Assembly (NCBI GenBank): GCA_032622095.1
Contig: CP136069.1
Coordinates: 108,218,278 to 108,282,277 of the forward strand
Direction: 5' to 3'
Length of the DNA: 64,000 nt
Source: Siphonodentalium dalli
Taxonomy: Eukaryota; Mollusca; Scaphopoda; Gadilida; Siphonodentaliidae
Shown here: positions 45,170 through 56,501 of the stretch, piece by piece
Numbering within the stretch: the stretch's first letter is position 1
How the letters are laid out: each line of letters begins with the position of its first letter
Made by a program: the position numbers and the translations under genes
The notes under the pieces: model-generated
What the model was told of the DNA's origin: nothing
Databases searched by the model: none
Seen by the model: only the letters and a program-made list of their open reading frames with translations

Positions 45170-46043
45170 CCTTCTTGTTAATGCCCCATGGTTGGAGGGT
45201 GCGAAGAGTGAAGATCCACTCAATTTCTCTTTCTTTGCGAGCTATAGTGCTGCGTTCAGATAAAGGGTCGGATTTCAGGATGTCAATGATTTGGTATTTC
45301 ACGTTGTGTGGACCATGTCAGTTTTGGTTAAAGTGCAGGGCTACCGGTTTTGTGCGGTAGTGCTTGATATCTGCAGTGTTCAGATAAACGTATGTTGACT
45401 TCCCTTTTAGTTTCTCCGACATATTGTTTGTTGCAATGGGAACATGTGAGTAGGTATATACCATTGCGTGTCATGCAGTTGTACTTGTATGGCCCTTTGT
45501 ATCTTTTGTGGGTGACAGAGCTTCGGAACCAGGTATAGGTTTTCGAAACCTGTACACACATCGCAATTTTCGAGTGTGCATTCGTTGAATGGGTTAGGTA
45601 TGACCCGCCCTGTGATACCTTTGTTTTGTGGCAGTTTAGCCCGTACAACAAACTCTGATATGTTTTTGTTGCGTCTGCGAGCCATGATGGGTGGCTTTGG
45701 GAAAATCGTGCAGTAACGGGCTGACATCATTAAAAGAGGACAATGGTTTCTGATCTGTGCGAATATGCGATAGGATTCAGGGTGGTGTGAAGTGACGAAT
45801 GGTAGGGTGTCTTTGTTGGTGACCTTCTCCTTATGTTGAAGGAGGTCATCTCTGTTGCATTCGGCTGCACGTTTTATTGCTAAGTCGATGTTAAAAGCCG
45901 AATAGCCTCGATTTAGGAAGTACTCTTTAAATCGTAAGGCTGTGTCCCAGAAGTCTGGGAGTTCGCTGCAAATTCGTCGTATGCGTAGCATTTGGCTGTA
46001 TGGTATGCCATTGAACGTGATTTTAGGGTGGCAGTTACAAAGT
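45170..46043 (-). pseudogene. Penelope-like RT C-terminus plus GIY-YIG endonuclease
   Basis: The frame beginning NCHPKITFNGIPYSQMLRIR and continuing RFKEYFLNRGYS, PFVTSHHPESY and FPKPPIMARRRNKNI matches the conserved tail of Penelope/LINE-like RTs (PYSQ.LR, RGY, PF..T.HP). It is followed by a cysteine pair (CTLENCDVC) and NGIYLLTCSHCNKQYVGET, the GIY...YVGET core of the endonuclease. The last part (VALHFNQ ... EREIEWIFTLRTLQPWGIN) is the end of that domain. The frame changes about twice. RT catalytic Asp motifs would be upstream and are not present. Confidence 0.75.
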
Positions 46044-46187
46044 TGAGCTAAAAATTAAAAAGACAGACCAAATGAATATCATAACCCAACCAAATCTTTA
46101 ATAAGATCTATTTCTTGCTTCTATGTAGTATAGAACACACCAGTTTTAGAACATTGGCCCTTCATAATAACTTGATATTTCGTAATG

Positions 46188-47869
46188 TACTCTCAGGTGC
46201 CAAATAAACGTGCCGGCACGTTTATTAATTTGGAGCAAAAATACACACAATCACGCTTATTGTGACCCATCACGTTTATTATTTTTTGGGGGTAAATCCA
46301 TCACATACTGTGACATTTATTCTTTTTTTGGGTGATAAACAAACGAATATAAGAATGGAACGAATCACGAGTGTGCTAATGTTAATACTAGAAGTCACAA
46401 ACCACTAAATAAAGTTGTTTTAGTAGACTGAGATGCGACATCGCTTCGATATAAAACCTGTTTTGAGAGTCACGGTTCGCCCAATCTTTTACTTCGTCTA
46501 CTTTCGGTTTGTAATAAAGCGCAAAACGTGAACTGGGCCGAGTTCACGGGACCCGAAACGATAGAAAAGATGGCCCATGGATCACAGGACTTATTCTACA
46601 ATTAAAATGTTTTTGTTAACACCAAAATCAGTTCCATAATCACAATTTATAATGAAAAACGATGTGCCTCGAAAATAGGCAACGCGAAACCCAGAAAAAG
46701 CGCTAAAAGTTACCAGTTTGACTGAGTGCTTTCTGCATACAAATAATTTCATGAGAAGCATTAAAGTATATTCCTTTAATATTAAGATATTTAAACAACA
46801 CAGTTTCATACTTTTTCTGTTTTAATGCATTATTTGGTGAGAGAAATGTAAAATTGATCGTAAATTCTTCGAAAAAAAATCAAATTAGGCTTAATGTAAA
46901 ATTGTAAACTGAGTATGATTTTGGACAAGAACTTCAATCTACTAGTACACAAGTTTCAACCTAAATATATTAATCAATTGAATTATACAGTGAGTGAGTT
47001 ACTTGAGTTAACTATCACTCTTTGATTGATTGATTGATTGTATTGGCAATGATAATAACACATATATAAATACAATAGATTGTTGATATACATAACTTAG
47101 GAGCAAACACATAGCATTGTACATAGTTTGTTCAGCATTAGATATCCTTTTATTTGTGATGTTGAAAAGGGGTTGTTTTGTGCAACACAACTGAAAATCA
47201 TATTTAATAAACAGCCTTAAGTTTTCCCACCCTTTCTTGTATTCCGTATGGCTAATCCCTATATAGTATACAAAGTGGTGAAATGGTGTTTAATTTAGGT
47301 TTTTTCTGTTTTGTTTGATTCATTATTCCGATCCCAAATTATCTAGTATTCTAAGCCATATATAGAAGGTATCGGAATATTGAAATAGTCGGAATTATGA
47401 ACCCTCATGGAAAAGCGGAATAATGAACCCTCAGAATAATGAACCATCGGAATAATGAACCATCTATACCCGAAGACCCCCAACCTACAAGAGAAAAAAA
47501 AGTCATGTGCAGTGTGTACTGTATAATACAACAATCAACATGTAAGACAATCTATTCCAACTTTATATCATATGAGTAATATGTAATTTCACGCATGGTC
47601 TTACATAATGTATGAATGGGGTAAACAAGATAGTGAAGATACATGATGCATAATACCTAAATGTCACATCCTCCACACAGGTATGATTCCCTGTACTATA
47701 TAAATGTATGCATAAGCCTTCATGGCTCGAGTTTTAAGCATACTACCATGAAAAGTAAAATCCGTAACCCAGCACATTTATTGTGCACCAGCACTATTAT
47801 TCTTTTTTTGGTAAAAATGTCACCCAGCACTTGTATTTGGCCAGCACTTTTATTTGGCACCTGAGAGTA
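46188..47869. mobile_element. TIR element E (TACTCTCAGGTGCC ends)
   Basis: The left end TACTCTCAGGTGCCAAATAA and right end TTATTTGGCACCTGAGAGTA are exact inverses. Subterminal words like CCAGCACTTTTATTTGG repeat on both sides. The left end holds a 24-bp perfect palindrome (46203-46226, centre GTGCCGGCAC). No target duplication is clear (ATG versus AAT). The interior shows no transposase. A short GGAATAATGAACC tandem lies at 47383-47462. Confidence 0.65.
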
Positions 47870-48078
47870 AATTGGTTGCCACCATTCTGAATGTTTCCGA
47901 TATTAATACTATCCAGAAACTCTCTGGTCAGTACAAATGTTGGACAGTCAATATGATAGTGGTGATAGGCTATATCAATCAAGGATATACATATATAGAA
48001 GCAGATATTAATAATTGGCCAATCACTCGGTCGAAAATCTATAATATGAGCAATAAATGACTGATTATTAGCAATTAC

Positions 48079-48205
48079 CTCAAGGAGAAAAGCTACAAAA
48101 TTTGGTCCAACTGCTATTTGGATTACAGGACTGTTCTGAATAGCAGAAAAAGCTAGTGGGCTGTTATATCCACTATGACTGATCTTTTCAGCAACTTCTC
48201 GTAAT
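48079..48205 (-). CDS. UBR5: UBR5 N-terminal exon (first seen in window)
   Basis: This exon is part of the large HECT-type E3 ubiquitin ligase UBR5 (hyd in fly), a nuclear/cytoplasmic N-degron and quality-control ligase. Read on the minus strand it has a pyrimidine-rich acceptor ending TTTACAG and a donor GAG|GTAATT. One base completes a codon begun upstream, and 42 codons follow. The peptide begins LREVAEKISHSGYNSP and ends IAVGPNFVAFLLE, which from memory aligns without gaps to the human segment LREVSEKLNK...VVGPNHAAFLLE. A 5' AG in the preceding exon would give AGA (Arg), as in the human protein. The exon ends in phase 0, and the next exon at 43535 starts in phase 0. The expected start exon (human MTSIHFVV...) was not found between 48206 and 64000. 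Confidence 0.85.
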
Positions 48206-49832
48206 CTGTAAATAAAAGTTTCAGCAACAATATAGCTCATAATTTGCAGCACAATTTATTTCAGCAAAGAGAGTGAATTACTCTTGAGATATTCATCAAA
48301 CTGCCTGAGATTATGATTCTGAATTACTTCAAATAATGAAATTCTTATTCAATCTCACGCAGTGTCAGTCAAATTTTGGAGATGAAAAACGAGAGGCCGA
48401 CCACGATCGGCAGATGTTTAACCTGTACCTTGGTGATAATAAATAGCTATGATTGGAATCATAATCTAGATTTTGATGTTGAATTATAGAGTATACTGAA
48501 CATCATGTAATAAAGAAGTACATGTATAGACAAATGTACATAATAACACAAATTCTCAAATTATTTTAATTTATGATTCCTAGTGCCAATTTTGCAATCC
48601 TAGTGTCATATTAACTCATTTATACCACTCTGACCCCAGGTAAGGCCAAAAAAAAAACGTCTCTGTTCCTGGCTGAGATTTTCTTGCCGGTCTCAATTTT
48701 TTTTTTCCAGAAGTCCATAGTAACCAAGCTTGCAAATAATTTCTCTAATTTCCCTGGAGTGTGCCTGTCACTATGACAGGCACCAACTGACTGGTGTCTG
48801 TCATATGAAGTTCAGTACTTGTCATGGATTTTTAATATAAACTGAGCTACCTATACACTTTCAAAACCCCTGTACCCCAGTATAATGTCAGTATTATTGA
48901 GTTCTGTTTAATATCAATGTTATGGTTTTACCATCTCTGACCTTGTTTATTATTATAATGTAACATAATGTTTGTTTTTCTGTAATGAACAGCATGATCA
49001 AAAGCTTAGATAGATCATAGATCAGTCTCACTGTATTCCATGTAACAATGTCATATTGTCAAGCAATCACTAAGGAAGGAAACAACCAATGAAAATTATG
49101 AAATACTAATTATTAAAGATGGATTATCTCTTTAAATAACAAATTTTAAATAGTTGCGTGGGTATAAAATAAAAGATATGAACTGAAGACCCCTGCCCGG
49201 AAAAGCTTCTATCAATTGATATTGATTTTATTTCGAATATTAAATCGGGACCGTTTGTGTGTCTATTTTTAGAACAGACCATTCGGATGATACCATATTG
49301 CGATATAGAGCACTGGGCTGTTCCTATGGCTACGCACCGAAAGTCAAATGTCCCAGATTGATTGTTTGTATTGTTTTTTCCCACAGATATAAGCGATAAT
49401 GAGTATAATTAACGTTTATTTGTGACAAAATTGTACAATAAAATTTCTGGTCTCTGTTAACAGTAACCACTATTGTCCGTTAGCTGAACAAACACACCTT
49501 TTTAGACCAACAGCAGAACTAAACACCCATCGGATAGACAACTGATGCATCATTATGCACACCGGTTTGTGCGATCGCGCATTCTAGATATAAATAAGAC
49601 AACCCGATGGGCTGTGTATTTTTAAAATTACAATGTATTATACCAGTAGATCCCTTAAATTCCTTCGCAGAATTGGGTGCAGACCATGCTTGAAAGACAA
49701 CAAATTAGCAGTGAAAAGCATGTTCGTTTTGGCGGGAAAATGACAGTCCGTATTCCTTAATCAGCATCGGCAAACGACAATGCCGAAGTGAAATTCGAAA
49801 TCACCATCACCATTGACCAGAAGAAAGCATTA
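48206..49832. other. Upstream UBR5 intron with two repeat scraps
   Basis: A 50-bp D-family start (CGAGAGGCCGACCACGATCG) lies at 48388-48440. A segment related to the body of the hAT 7915-9842 lies at 49540-49770 (shared GTTTTGGCGGGAAAATGAC). The rest is unassigned, and the expected UBR5 start exon was not found. Confidence 0.5.
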
Positions 49833-49858
49833 TCTATACTATATATTTTGAGACTTCC

Positions 49859-49894
<36 letters not shown>

Positions 49895-50891
49895 TTCATA
49901 GAATCGAAAACGGGTTGACCGATCGGGACCAAACTTCCTATCTAAAGGTAAAATCCCACGGGAATCGTCGTTGCGGCGTTTTGGAGAAGCTCAGAGCACC
50001 CGTTCTCCAATCCCAAAATCACCGCAAAGGCACGGCGGGGGTTAATCGCGTTGATTGTTAATGAGCGTTTGTTTTTGACGCATCTCTATAAAGAGCGTCT
50101 GTTTTCCATTCAACATTATTTGCATCTGCAGAGAGATATACGGGAACAATACTTTTGAGTAGTTAGCTATGCGGGGAGATTTATTGGATGCCATAGTACT
50201 CTTACAACATCATTGTTATAGTATGTATGAAACTTAGGTCAGGGCTTAGGGGGGGGGGGGGGGGGGGGGGGTAGATAGTGTGGATATAGGCATAATGGAC
50301 AAATCATAATGCTTCTCAGAAATCCCGGTTACAAACCAACACTCACAATTTCGTCTTTTGCATCAGATACCAACACCTCGACCGATCGGGACGAAAATTG
50401 TTACGTGTGTGTAGTTTGACCAGGTGGTCGTCGTTGTCGTATTGGCGAGCCTGTGCGACGCCCGTGCAGCGCATGCGCAGACGAGATCTCGGAAACGTGT
50501 GGAGCTATCGACTTGAAATTTGGTATGTGAATGTATCTTGCCCCGGATACAAATTTTATCGGGTCGCCGAGCCCGTGCGACGCCAGCTTCGCGCATGCGC
50601 AAACCAGATCTCGGAAACGGGTGGAGCTATCGACTTGAAATTTGGTATGTGAATGTATCTTGCCCCGGATACGAATTTTATCGGGTCGCCGAGTCCGTGC
50701 GACGCCAGCTTCGCGAATGCGCAGACCAGATCTCGGAAACGGGTGGAGCTATCGACTTGAAATTTGGTTTTTGAATAGCCCGGACAACGTCGGGCTCATC
50801 ATTAACTCATTGAAAAACAAAAAATTAATTTAAAATTTTTTAAATTGTCATGTTTCTGACGATTGCCGCCAGTGGCGGGCTAACCTGCTAG
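49833..50891 (+). mobile_element. Helitron H3a, non-autonomous
   Basis: Starts TCTATACTATATATTTTGAG and ends CTAG at 50888-50891, preceded by a hairpin GCCGCCAGTGGCGG (50865-50878): the TC...hairpin...CTRR layout of Helitrons. It carries a (TA)n run, a G23 run (50249-50271) and three monomers of about 122 bp (50470-50790). An H2-type hairpin (AGCCCGGACAACGTCGGGCT, 50767-50786) lies inside, about 100 bp before the real terminus. No Rep/helicase gene. Confidence 0.8.
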
Positions 50892-51413
50892 TCTACTATA
50901 TATTTTGAGACTTCCGTATATAAATATGTGTGTATATCCTTTATAGAATTGAAAACGGCTGCACCGATCGAGACCAAATTTCCCATCTAAGGGTAAAAAC
51001 CCACGGGAATGGTCGTCGCAGCGTTTTGGAGAAGCTCTGAGCACTCATTCTCCACTCCCAATCATCAAAATCACCGTCCTCGGCACTGCGGGGGATAAGG
51101 CAGTCACGCTCTTTATATTGACCAAATTCGGCGTTGTTAACAAAGTAACGCTGTTTATTGCCATCGGCGTTGCTAAACGGTCGCCTATGCGTACGAAACT
51201 AGGGATGCAAAATGCACCGGAATGGCGGAATGCATTTATCTTGATTAAAAAGGCAGAATTAACTCATTGGAAAACAACAAATGCGTGTCGTGTGATTCTT
51301 ATGTCTGTCGTTCCTAGGAACGGGGGAGATTTTCATAGAATCATACCTCTTTTAGGGACGGGAACCATAATTTATCTTGATTAAAAAGGTAGAATTAACT
51401 CATTGAAAAACAA

Positions 51414-52924
51414 ATGAAAGTGTCAATGACACTGTAGCTCAACTTAGGGTAGGGGACTAATTTAATGGTTGACAGTAAATGGAGGAATAGGAAAGGTGCT
51501 AATTGAAATGTCTAACCTGTGCCAAAGGATTTAGTGATGCAAAGTGTAAAATACAAGATGGCTGCTGGTGGCCATTTTTTTTGGCCAATTGACCCCAAAC
51601 GAACTCGTTCCAATCTACGTATAATTGTTAACATCCATGACAAATTTTATGAAGATCTGACCAAAGCTACGACCTACAAATTTCATGACGAACAGTACGA
51701 CCTGTAGACCGCGCCAATGGATTGAATTTTGACATCCAAGATGGCCGCTGGCAGCCATGTTTTTTGGCCGAATGACCCCACAATGATTCGTTCCCATCTA
51801 CATGTCAATGTCAACATTCATGACAAATTTCATAAAGATTAGACCAAAGGTACAACCTGTAGCCCGTGCCAAAGGATTTAGTCATGCAAAGAGTAAAATC
51901 CAAGATGGCTGATGGCGGCCATGTTTTTTGGCAGAACGACTCCAAAATCACTCGTTCCCATCTACATGTCAGTGTTAACATCCATGACAAATTTAATAAA
52001 GATCAGACCAAAGGTATGACCTGTAGCCCATGCCAAAGGATTTAGTCATGCAAAGAGTAAAATGCTGGTGGCCATGTTTTTTGACCGAATGACCCCAAAA
52101 CGACTCGTTCCCATCTACATGTCATTGTTATAATTCATGACAAATTTCATGACCATCTGACCAAAGCTACGACCTGTAGCCCGCACCAAAGGATTTAGTC
52201 ATGCAAAGAGTAAAATCCAAGATGGCTGCTGGCGGCCATGTTTTTTGACCGAATGACCCCAAAACGACTCGATCCCATCTACATGTCATTGTTATCATTC
52301 ATGACAAATTTTATGATGATCAGACGAACAGTACGACCTGTAGACCGCGCCAATGGATTTAATTTTGAAACCCAAGATGGCCGCCATGGGCCATGTTTTT
52401 TGGCCGAATGACCCCACAATGATTCGTTCCCATCTACATGTCAATGTCAACGTTCATGACAAATTTTATAAAGATTAGACCAAAGGCAACCTATAGCCCG
52501 CGCCAAAGGATTTAGTCATGCAAAGAGTAAAATCCAAGATGGCTGCTGGCGGCCATGTTTTTTGGGCCGAACGACTCCAAAATCACTCGTTCCCATCTAC
52601 ATGTCATTATTAACATCAATGACAAATTTCATGATGATCAGACGAACAGTACGATCTGTAGCCCGCGCCAATGGATTGAATCTTGAAATCCAAGATGGCT
52701 GCCAGCGGCCAGATTTTTGGCCGAATGACCCCAAAATGACTCGTTCCCATCTACATGTCAATGTCAACATTCATGACAAATTTCATGAAGATCAGACCAA
52801 AGGTACAACCTGTAGCCCGCGCCAAAGGAAATTGTTGACGGACACACGGACACACGCGCACACACGGACGACGGACGCCAAACCATGGCAATAGCTCAAA
52901 CTTACAAAAGTAAGTTGAGCTAAA
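51414..52924 (+). mobile_element. Pearl/BIV160-like HINE P2
   Basis: Left subterminal TAGCTCAACTTA and right TAAGTTGAGCTA are inverted. Eight monomers (about 155-165 bp) with CCAAGATGGC lie between, then a GGACACACGGACACACGC tail. The right end forms a hairpin AACTTACAAAAGTAAGTT (52899-52917). This is the clearest complete copy of the family. Confidence 0.75.
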
Positions 52925-53068
52925 AATGCATGTTGTGTGATTCTTATGTCTGTCGTTCTTAGGAAGGGGGGAGAATTTCATCGGGTCACCTTAAATCATA
53001 CCTCTTTTAGGGACGGGAACCATAATTTATCTTGATTAAAAAGGCAGAATTAACTCATTGAAAAACAA

Positions 53069-53335
53069 ATGAAAGTGTCAATGACACTGTAGCTCAACTT
53101 AGGTAGGGGAATAATTTAATGGTTGACAGTAAATGGAGGAATAGGAAAGGTGCTAATTGAAATGTCTAACCTGCGCCAAAGGATTTAGTGATGCAAAGAG
53201 CAAAATACAAGATGGCTGCTGGTGGCCATTTTTTTTGGCCAATTGACCCCAAAAGGACTCGTTCCCATCTACGTATAATTGTTAACATCCATGACAAATT
53301 TTATCAAGATCTGACCAAAGCTACGACCTACAAAT
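53069..53335 (+). repeat. Truncated HINE P4, duplicate of the P2 start
   Basis: Nearly identical to 51414-51680. Its upstream 140 bp (52926-53068) also match 51270-51413, so a Helitron-HINE junction has been duplicated in tandem. Confidence 0.8.
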
Positions 53336-53368
53336 TAACTCATTGAAAAACAAAAAATTAAATTTAAC

Positions 53369-54416
53369 GAGAGGCCGATCACGATCGGCAGATGTTTAAC
53401 CCATACCTTGGCGATACCGATTAGCTATTTTAATAAATCCTTACACCAACCTTTTCACGAGTGCAAAAGTTTCAATAATTGACACCTTACTATTAAGGTC
53501 ACAAGTGGAATCAGACTTATTGGGCACCTTGCTCACATAAACACAATAGGAACACGGATGTGGCATTCCATTTCAACCTATTAAGTCACTTCAACACAGA
53601 TATGTCTTACAGAGTGATCAAGCTAATTAAGCTCAATCCAGTCAGAGAGAAGCACCATAGCAGTTAAAGACAAAATAATTATTTATTTGCTTATTACACT
53701 GGAATGTGAGACATAACATATTATCATTTTTTTAATATTGTTATTTTTTTTATTATGTTTTGTGTTAGCTGCATATTAAAAATTCTTGGGATCATTTAAG
53801 AGATTGGTCAGATTGAAAATATTAGATTCATTACATTGGATAGCATACTGTTTGACTATGGAATGGGGTGGGTAAATTTTCTTCTAAGCTGATCATTGGA
53901 AAGATATAATGTATCTAAACAGCGGAAATATAATTGAAGTTACGGTTAATATATTATCAAAATCATTCAATCGATACCAAAATTTATACAGGTGAAGAAT
54001 GTTTCATCATTAACATGGATGCAATTATTTATATAGTGATCAAGTGAAAAATATTTAGTTATCACATTGTGTCAACAGGATTGGTGGAGGATGTTAATAT
54101 TTTTGAGCAAATAAACCAAATGACCCTCACTGTGCAGGTTAGGGGTGTGTTATCATAAACTATGCCAAGAACTATAAACATAATCAATGGAAATATTTGA
54201 GTCATAAAATCGGATAGAATGGGGTTAATCTTACCCAAACTAATGAACTGATAAACACAAAAAGTCTCTAAAAAGCATGTAATTGGATTTAGAAACCCAT
54301 ACAATAAGTCAGTCTCTAATGTCATGAACCTGTTTCAACAAAGGGGTTAACTTAATTTTGTACAGAACACAGAATGGACCAGAGAGTCATCAATCATGGT
54401 TTTGACAATTTTTTTG
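53369..54416 (+). mobile_element. Repeat family D, copy 2
   Basis: Very similar to 16386-17515 plus 21124-21202, with one deletion of about 165 bp near 53798. It starts with the hairpin GCCGATCACGATCGGC. It lacks element C, providing its empty site at 54330-54345. The microsatellite tail is missing. Confidence 0.85.
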
Positions 54417-54827
54417 AAAAACTGTGTCCCCCTGAGCACCATATATTGGAAATAAATGGGCATTGGGCTTGTTATTATGTTATCCTGATAGCATTCAGTC
54501 ATACACTGTATGACAGTCCAGTGAGTGCAACCAACTGATTTTCAATAATATGTACTGTCACCACAGGCCTTCTAAACAGTGATTGAGATCTTAATAAATA
54601 TAAACTTAATGCATCTATTCTCCATCACTTTGTACAAGTCCATTTATAGTAAGGTAAGTGGGCGGTATCTGGAAAAGTCGGCCCCCACGGAGTCGGGCCC
54701 ATACGAAGACGTCCCTACGCGAAGTCGGCCCCATTAATTAGAAGGGATTAAATCGGCTTAATTTTATTGAGGTAGTGTTTATGTTGGCTAATTGTGAGGT
54801 CCTCAATTTTTGCAAAAATATATAATA
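54417..54827. other. Unassigned, with a short GTCGGCCCC tandem
   Basis: At 54676-54735 a degenerate 16-18 bp word (AAGTCGGCCCCCACG, GAGTCGGGCCCATACG, AAGTCGGCCCCA) repeats. Nothing else recognised. Confidence 0.5.
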
Positions 54828-55559
54828 CTAGAAGGTGACCCGACTTCGTCCGGGCTTTGACCTTGAATTGTCCATTTTGAAGGTCAAGGTCAAGTGGGGT
54901 CACGATTCGACCAGTCCAAAACACTGCCCGGACAAAAGTACCCGACAAACGTGCCCGTCGAAATCCATCCGGTTTTACCTGATTTTACCTTGAATTGATC
55001 ATTTTGAAGGTCAAGGTCAGGTCGGGGTCACGACTCAACCCGCCCAAAACACTCAGTGGACAAAAGTAACCCCACGTATCACATTTCGTCGAAATCCCAT
55101 GAAAATTCGCGATTTGACCTTGAATTGACCCGATTTCAAGGTCAAGGTCACGTTGCATGGGCAAATGAATAGGCTTATGAGACTCCCCGGACGAAAGTAC
55201 CTACACATACCAAGTTTCATCGAAATCCAGTGATATTCGGGCGTTTGACATTGAAATGATCCGATTTCAAGGTCAAGGTCATGTCCCACGGGCAAATTAA
55301 TAGGTTTATGCCACTCCCCGGCAGAAGGTACCCCCACATACCAAGTTTCATCGAAATCCCGTGATATTCGGGCGTTTGACCTTGAAATTACCCGATTTCA
55401 AGTTCAAGGTCACGTCGCACAGGCAAATTAATAGGCCTATGTCACCCCCTGGCCGAAAATACCCCCACATACCAAGTTTCATCAAAATCGGGTCGGCCGT
55501 TTTCGAGTTCATCGATTACACACAAACAAACAAACAGATCTTCCAAAATATATAATAGA
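54828..55559 (-). mobile_element. Helitron H1a (array unit 5)
   Basis: Minus orientation: 5' TCTATTATATATTTTGGAAG, 3' hairpin CCCGGACGAAGTCGGG then TCACCTTCTAG. 732 bp. It contains four or five copies of a monomer with CAAGGTCA and CATACCAAGTTTCATCGAAA. The flank after CTAG is T, as Helitrons require. Confidence 0.8.
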
Positions 55560-56501
55560 CTAGCCGATGAGCCCGACGTTGTCCGGGCTATTAAAAAACA
55601 AAATTACAAGTCGATAGCTCTACCCAGCCCGACGTTGTCCGGGCTATTCAAAAACAAAATTTCAAGTCGATAGCTCTACCTGTTTCCGATATCTGGTCTG
55701 CGCATGCAGGAAGCTGGCGTCGCACGGGCTCGGCGACCCGATAAAATTTGTATCCGGGGCAAGATACATTCACATACCAAATTTCAAGTCGATAGCTCCA
55801 GCCGTTTATGAGATCTCGTCTGCGCATGCGCGAAGCTGGCGTCGCACGGGCTCGGCGACCCGATAAAATTCGTATCCGGGGCAAGATACATTCACATAGC
55901 AAATTTCAAGTCGATAGCTCCAGCCGTTTCTGAAATCTCGTCTGCGCATGCGCGAAGCTGGCGTCGCACGGGCTCGGCGACCCGATAAAATTCGTATCCG
56001 GGGCAAGATACATTCACATAGCAAATTTCAAGTCTGCGCATGCACGAAGCTGGCGTCTCACGGGCTCGACGACCCGATAAAATTCGTATTCAAAAAACAA
56101 ATTTCAAGTCGATAGCTCCACCCGTTGTCCGGGCTATTCAAAAACCAAATTTCAAGTCGATAGCTCCACCCGTTTCCGAGATCTCGTCTGCGCATGCGCG
56201 AAGCTGGCGTCGCACGGGCTCGGCGACCCGATAAAATTCGTATCCGGGGCAAGATACATTCACATACCAAATTTCAAGTCGATAGCTCCACCCGTTTCCG
56301 AGATCTCGTCTGCGCATGCGCGAAGCGGGCGCCGCACAGGCTCGCCAATACGACAACGTCCACCGCCTGGTCAAACTACACACACGTACCAAGTTTGGTC
56401 CCGATCGGTCGAGAATCGTAGATTTGTATAAATGACAAACATACAAACATACAGACAAACATACAAACAAACAGACAGAGGTCTTCAAAATATATATGAG
56501 A
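55560..56501 (-). mobile_element. Helitron H2 (array unit 4)
   Basis: Minus orientation: 5' TCTCATATATATTTTGAAGA, 3' hairpin AGCCCGGACAACGTCGGGCT then CATCGGCTAG. 942 bp. The body is an array of about six 122-bp monomers (one shortened to 92 bp) rich in CpG. The duplicated hairpin near 55627 shows a partial tandem of the 3' end. Confidence 0.8.
55685..56345 (-). repeat. 122-bp CpG-rich monomer array with GCGCATGCGC palindromes
   Basis: Each monomer reads (plus strand) CTGCGCATGCGCGAAGCTGG, then GGCTCGGCGACCCGATAAAA. The palindrome starts at 55822, 55944, 56190 and 56312, with decayed copies near 55700 and 56036. The open frames seen in several phases are repeat artefacts. Confidence 0.85.

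Larger units (their letters stand above)
44650..46043 (-). mobile_element. Penelope-like retroelement fragment
   Basis: Minus-strand coding runs from the RT thumb region through a GIY-YIG endonuclease (see 45170-46043), followed downstream by a separate start with C2H2 fingers (44703-45014). The arrangement C-terminus, then promoter-like TATTTATA (about 45055), then an N-terminal frame suggests a partial head-to-tail dimer, common in Penelope elements. The downstream copy stops near the GACGG tail at 44640. Confidence 0.6.
50892..53368 (+). mobile_element. Helitron H3b, truncated, with HINE insertions
   Basis: Begins TCTACTATATATTTTGAG directly after the CTAG of H3a. The first 520 bp resemble H3a. 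It is interrupted by P2 (51414-52924) and P4 (53069-53335) and is cut at 53369 by D copy 2. The recurring word AACTCATTGAAAAACAAA marks the pieces (50799, 51396, 53053, 53338). Confidence 0.65.

Noticed and set aside
55648-56488. Overlapping open frames with repeated CECILPRIRILSGRR peptides
   Set aside because: They are translations of the 122-bp Helitron monomer in several frames and on both strands.
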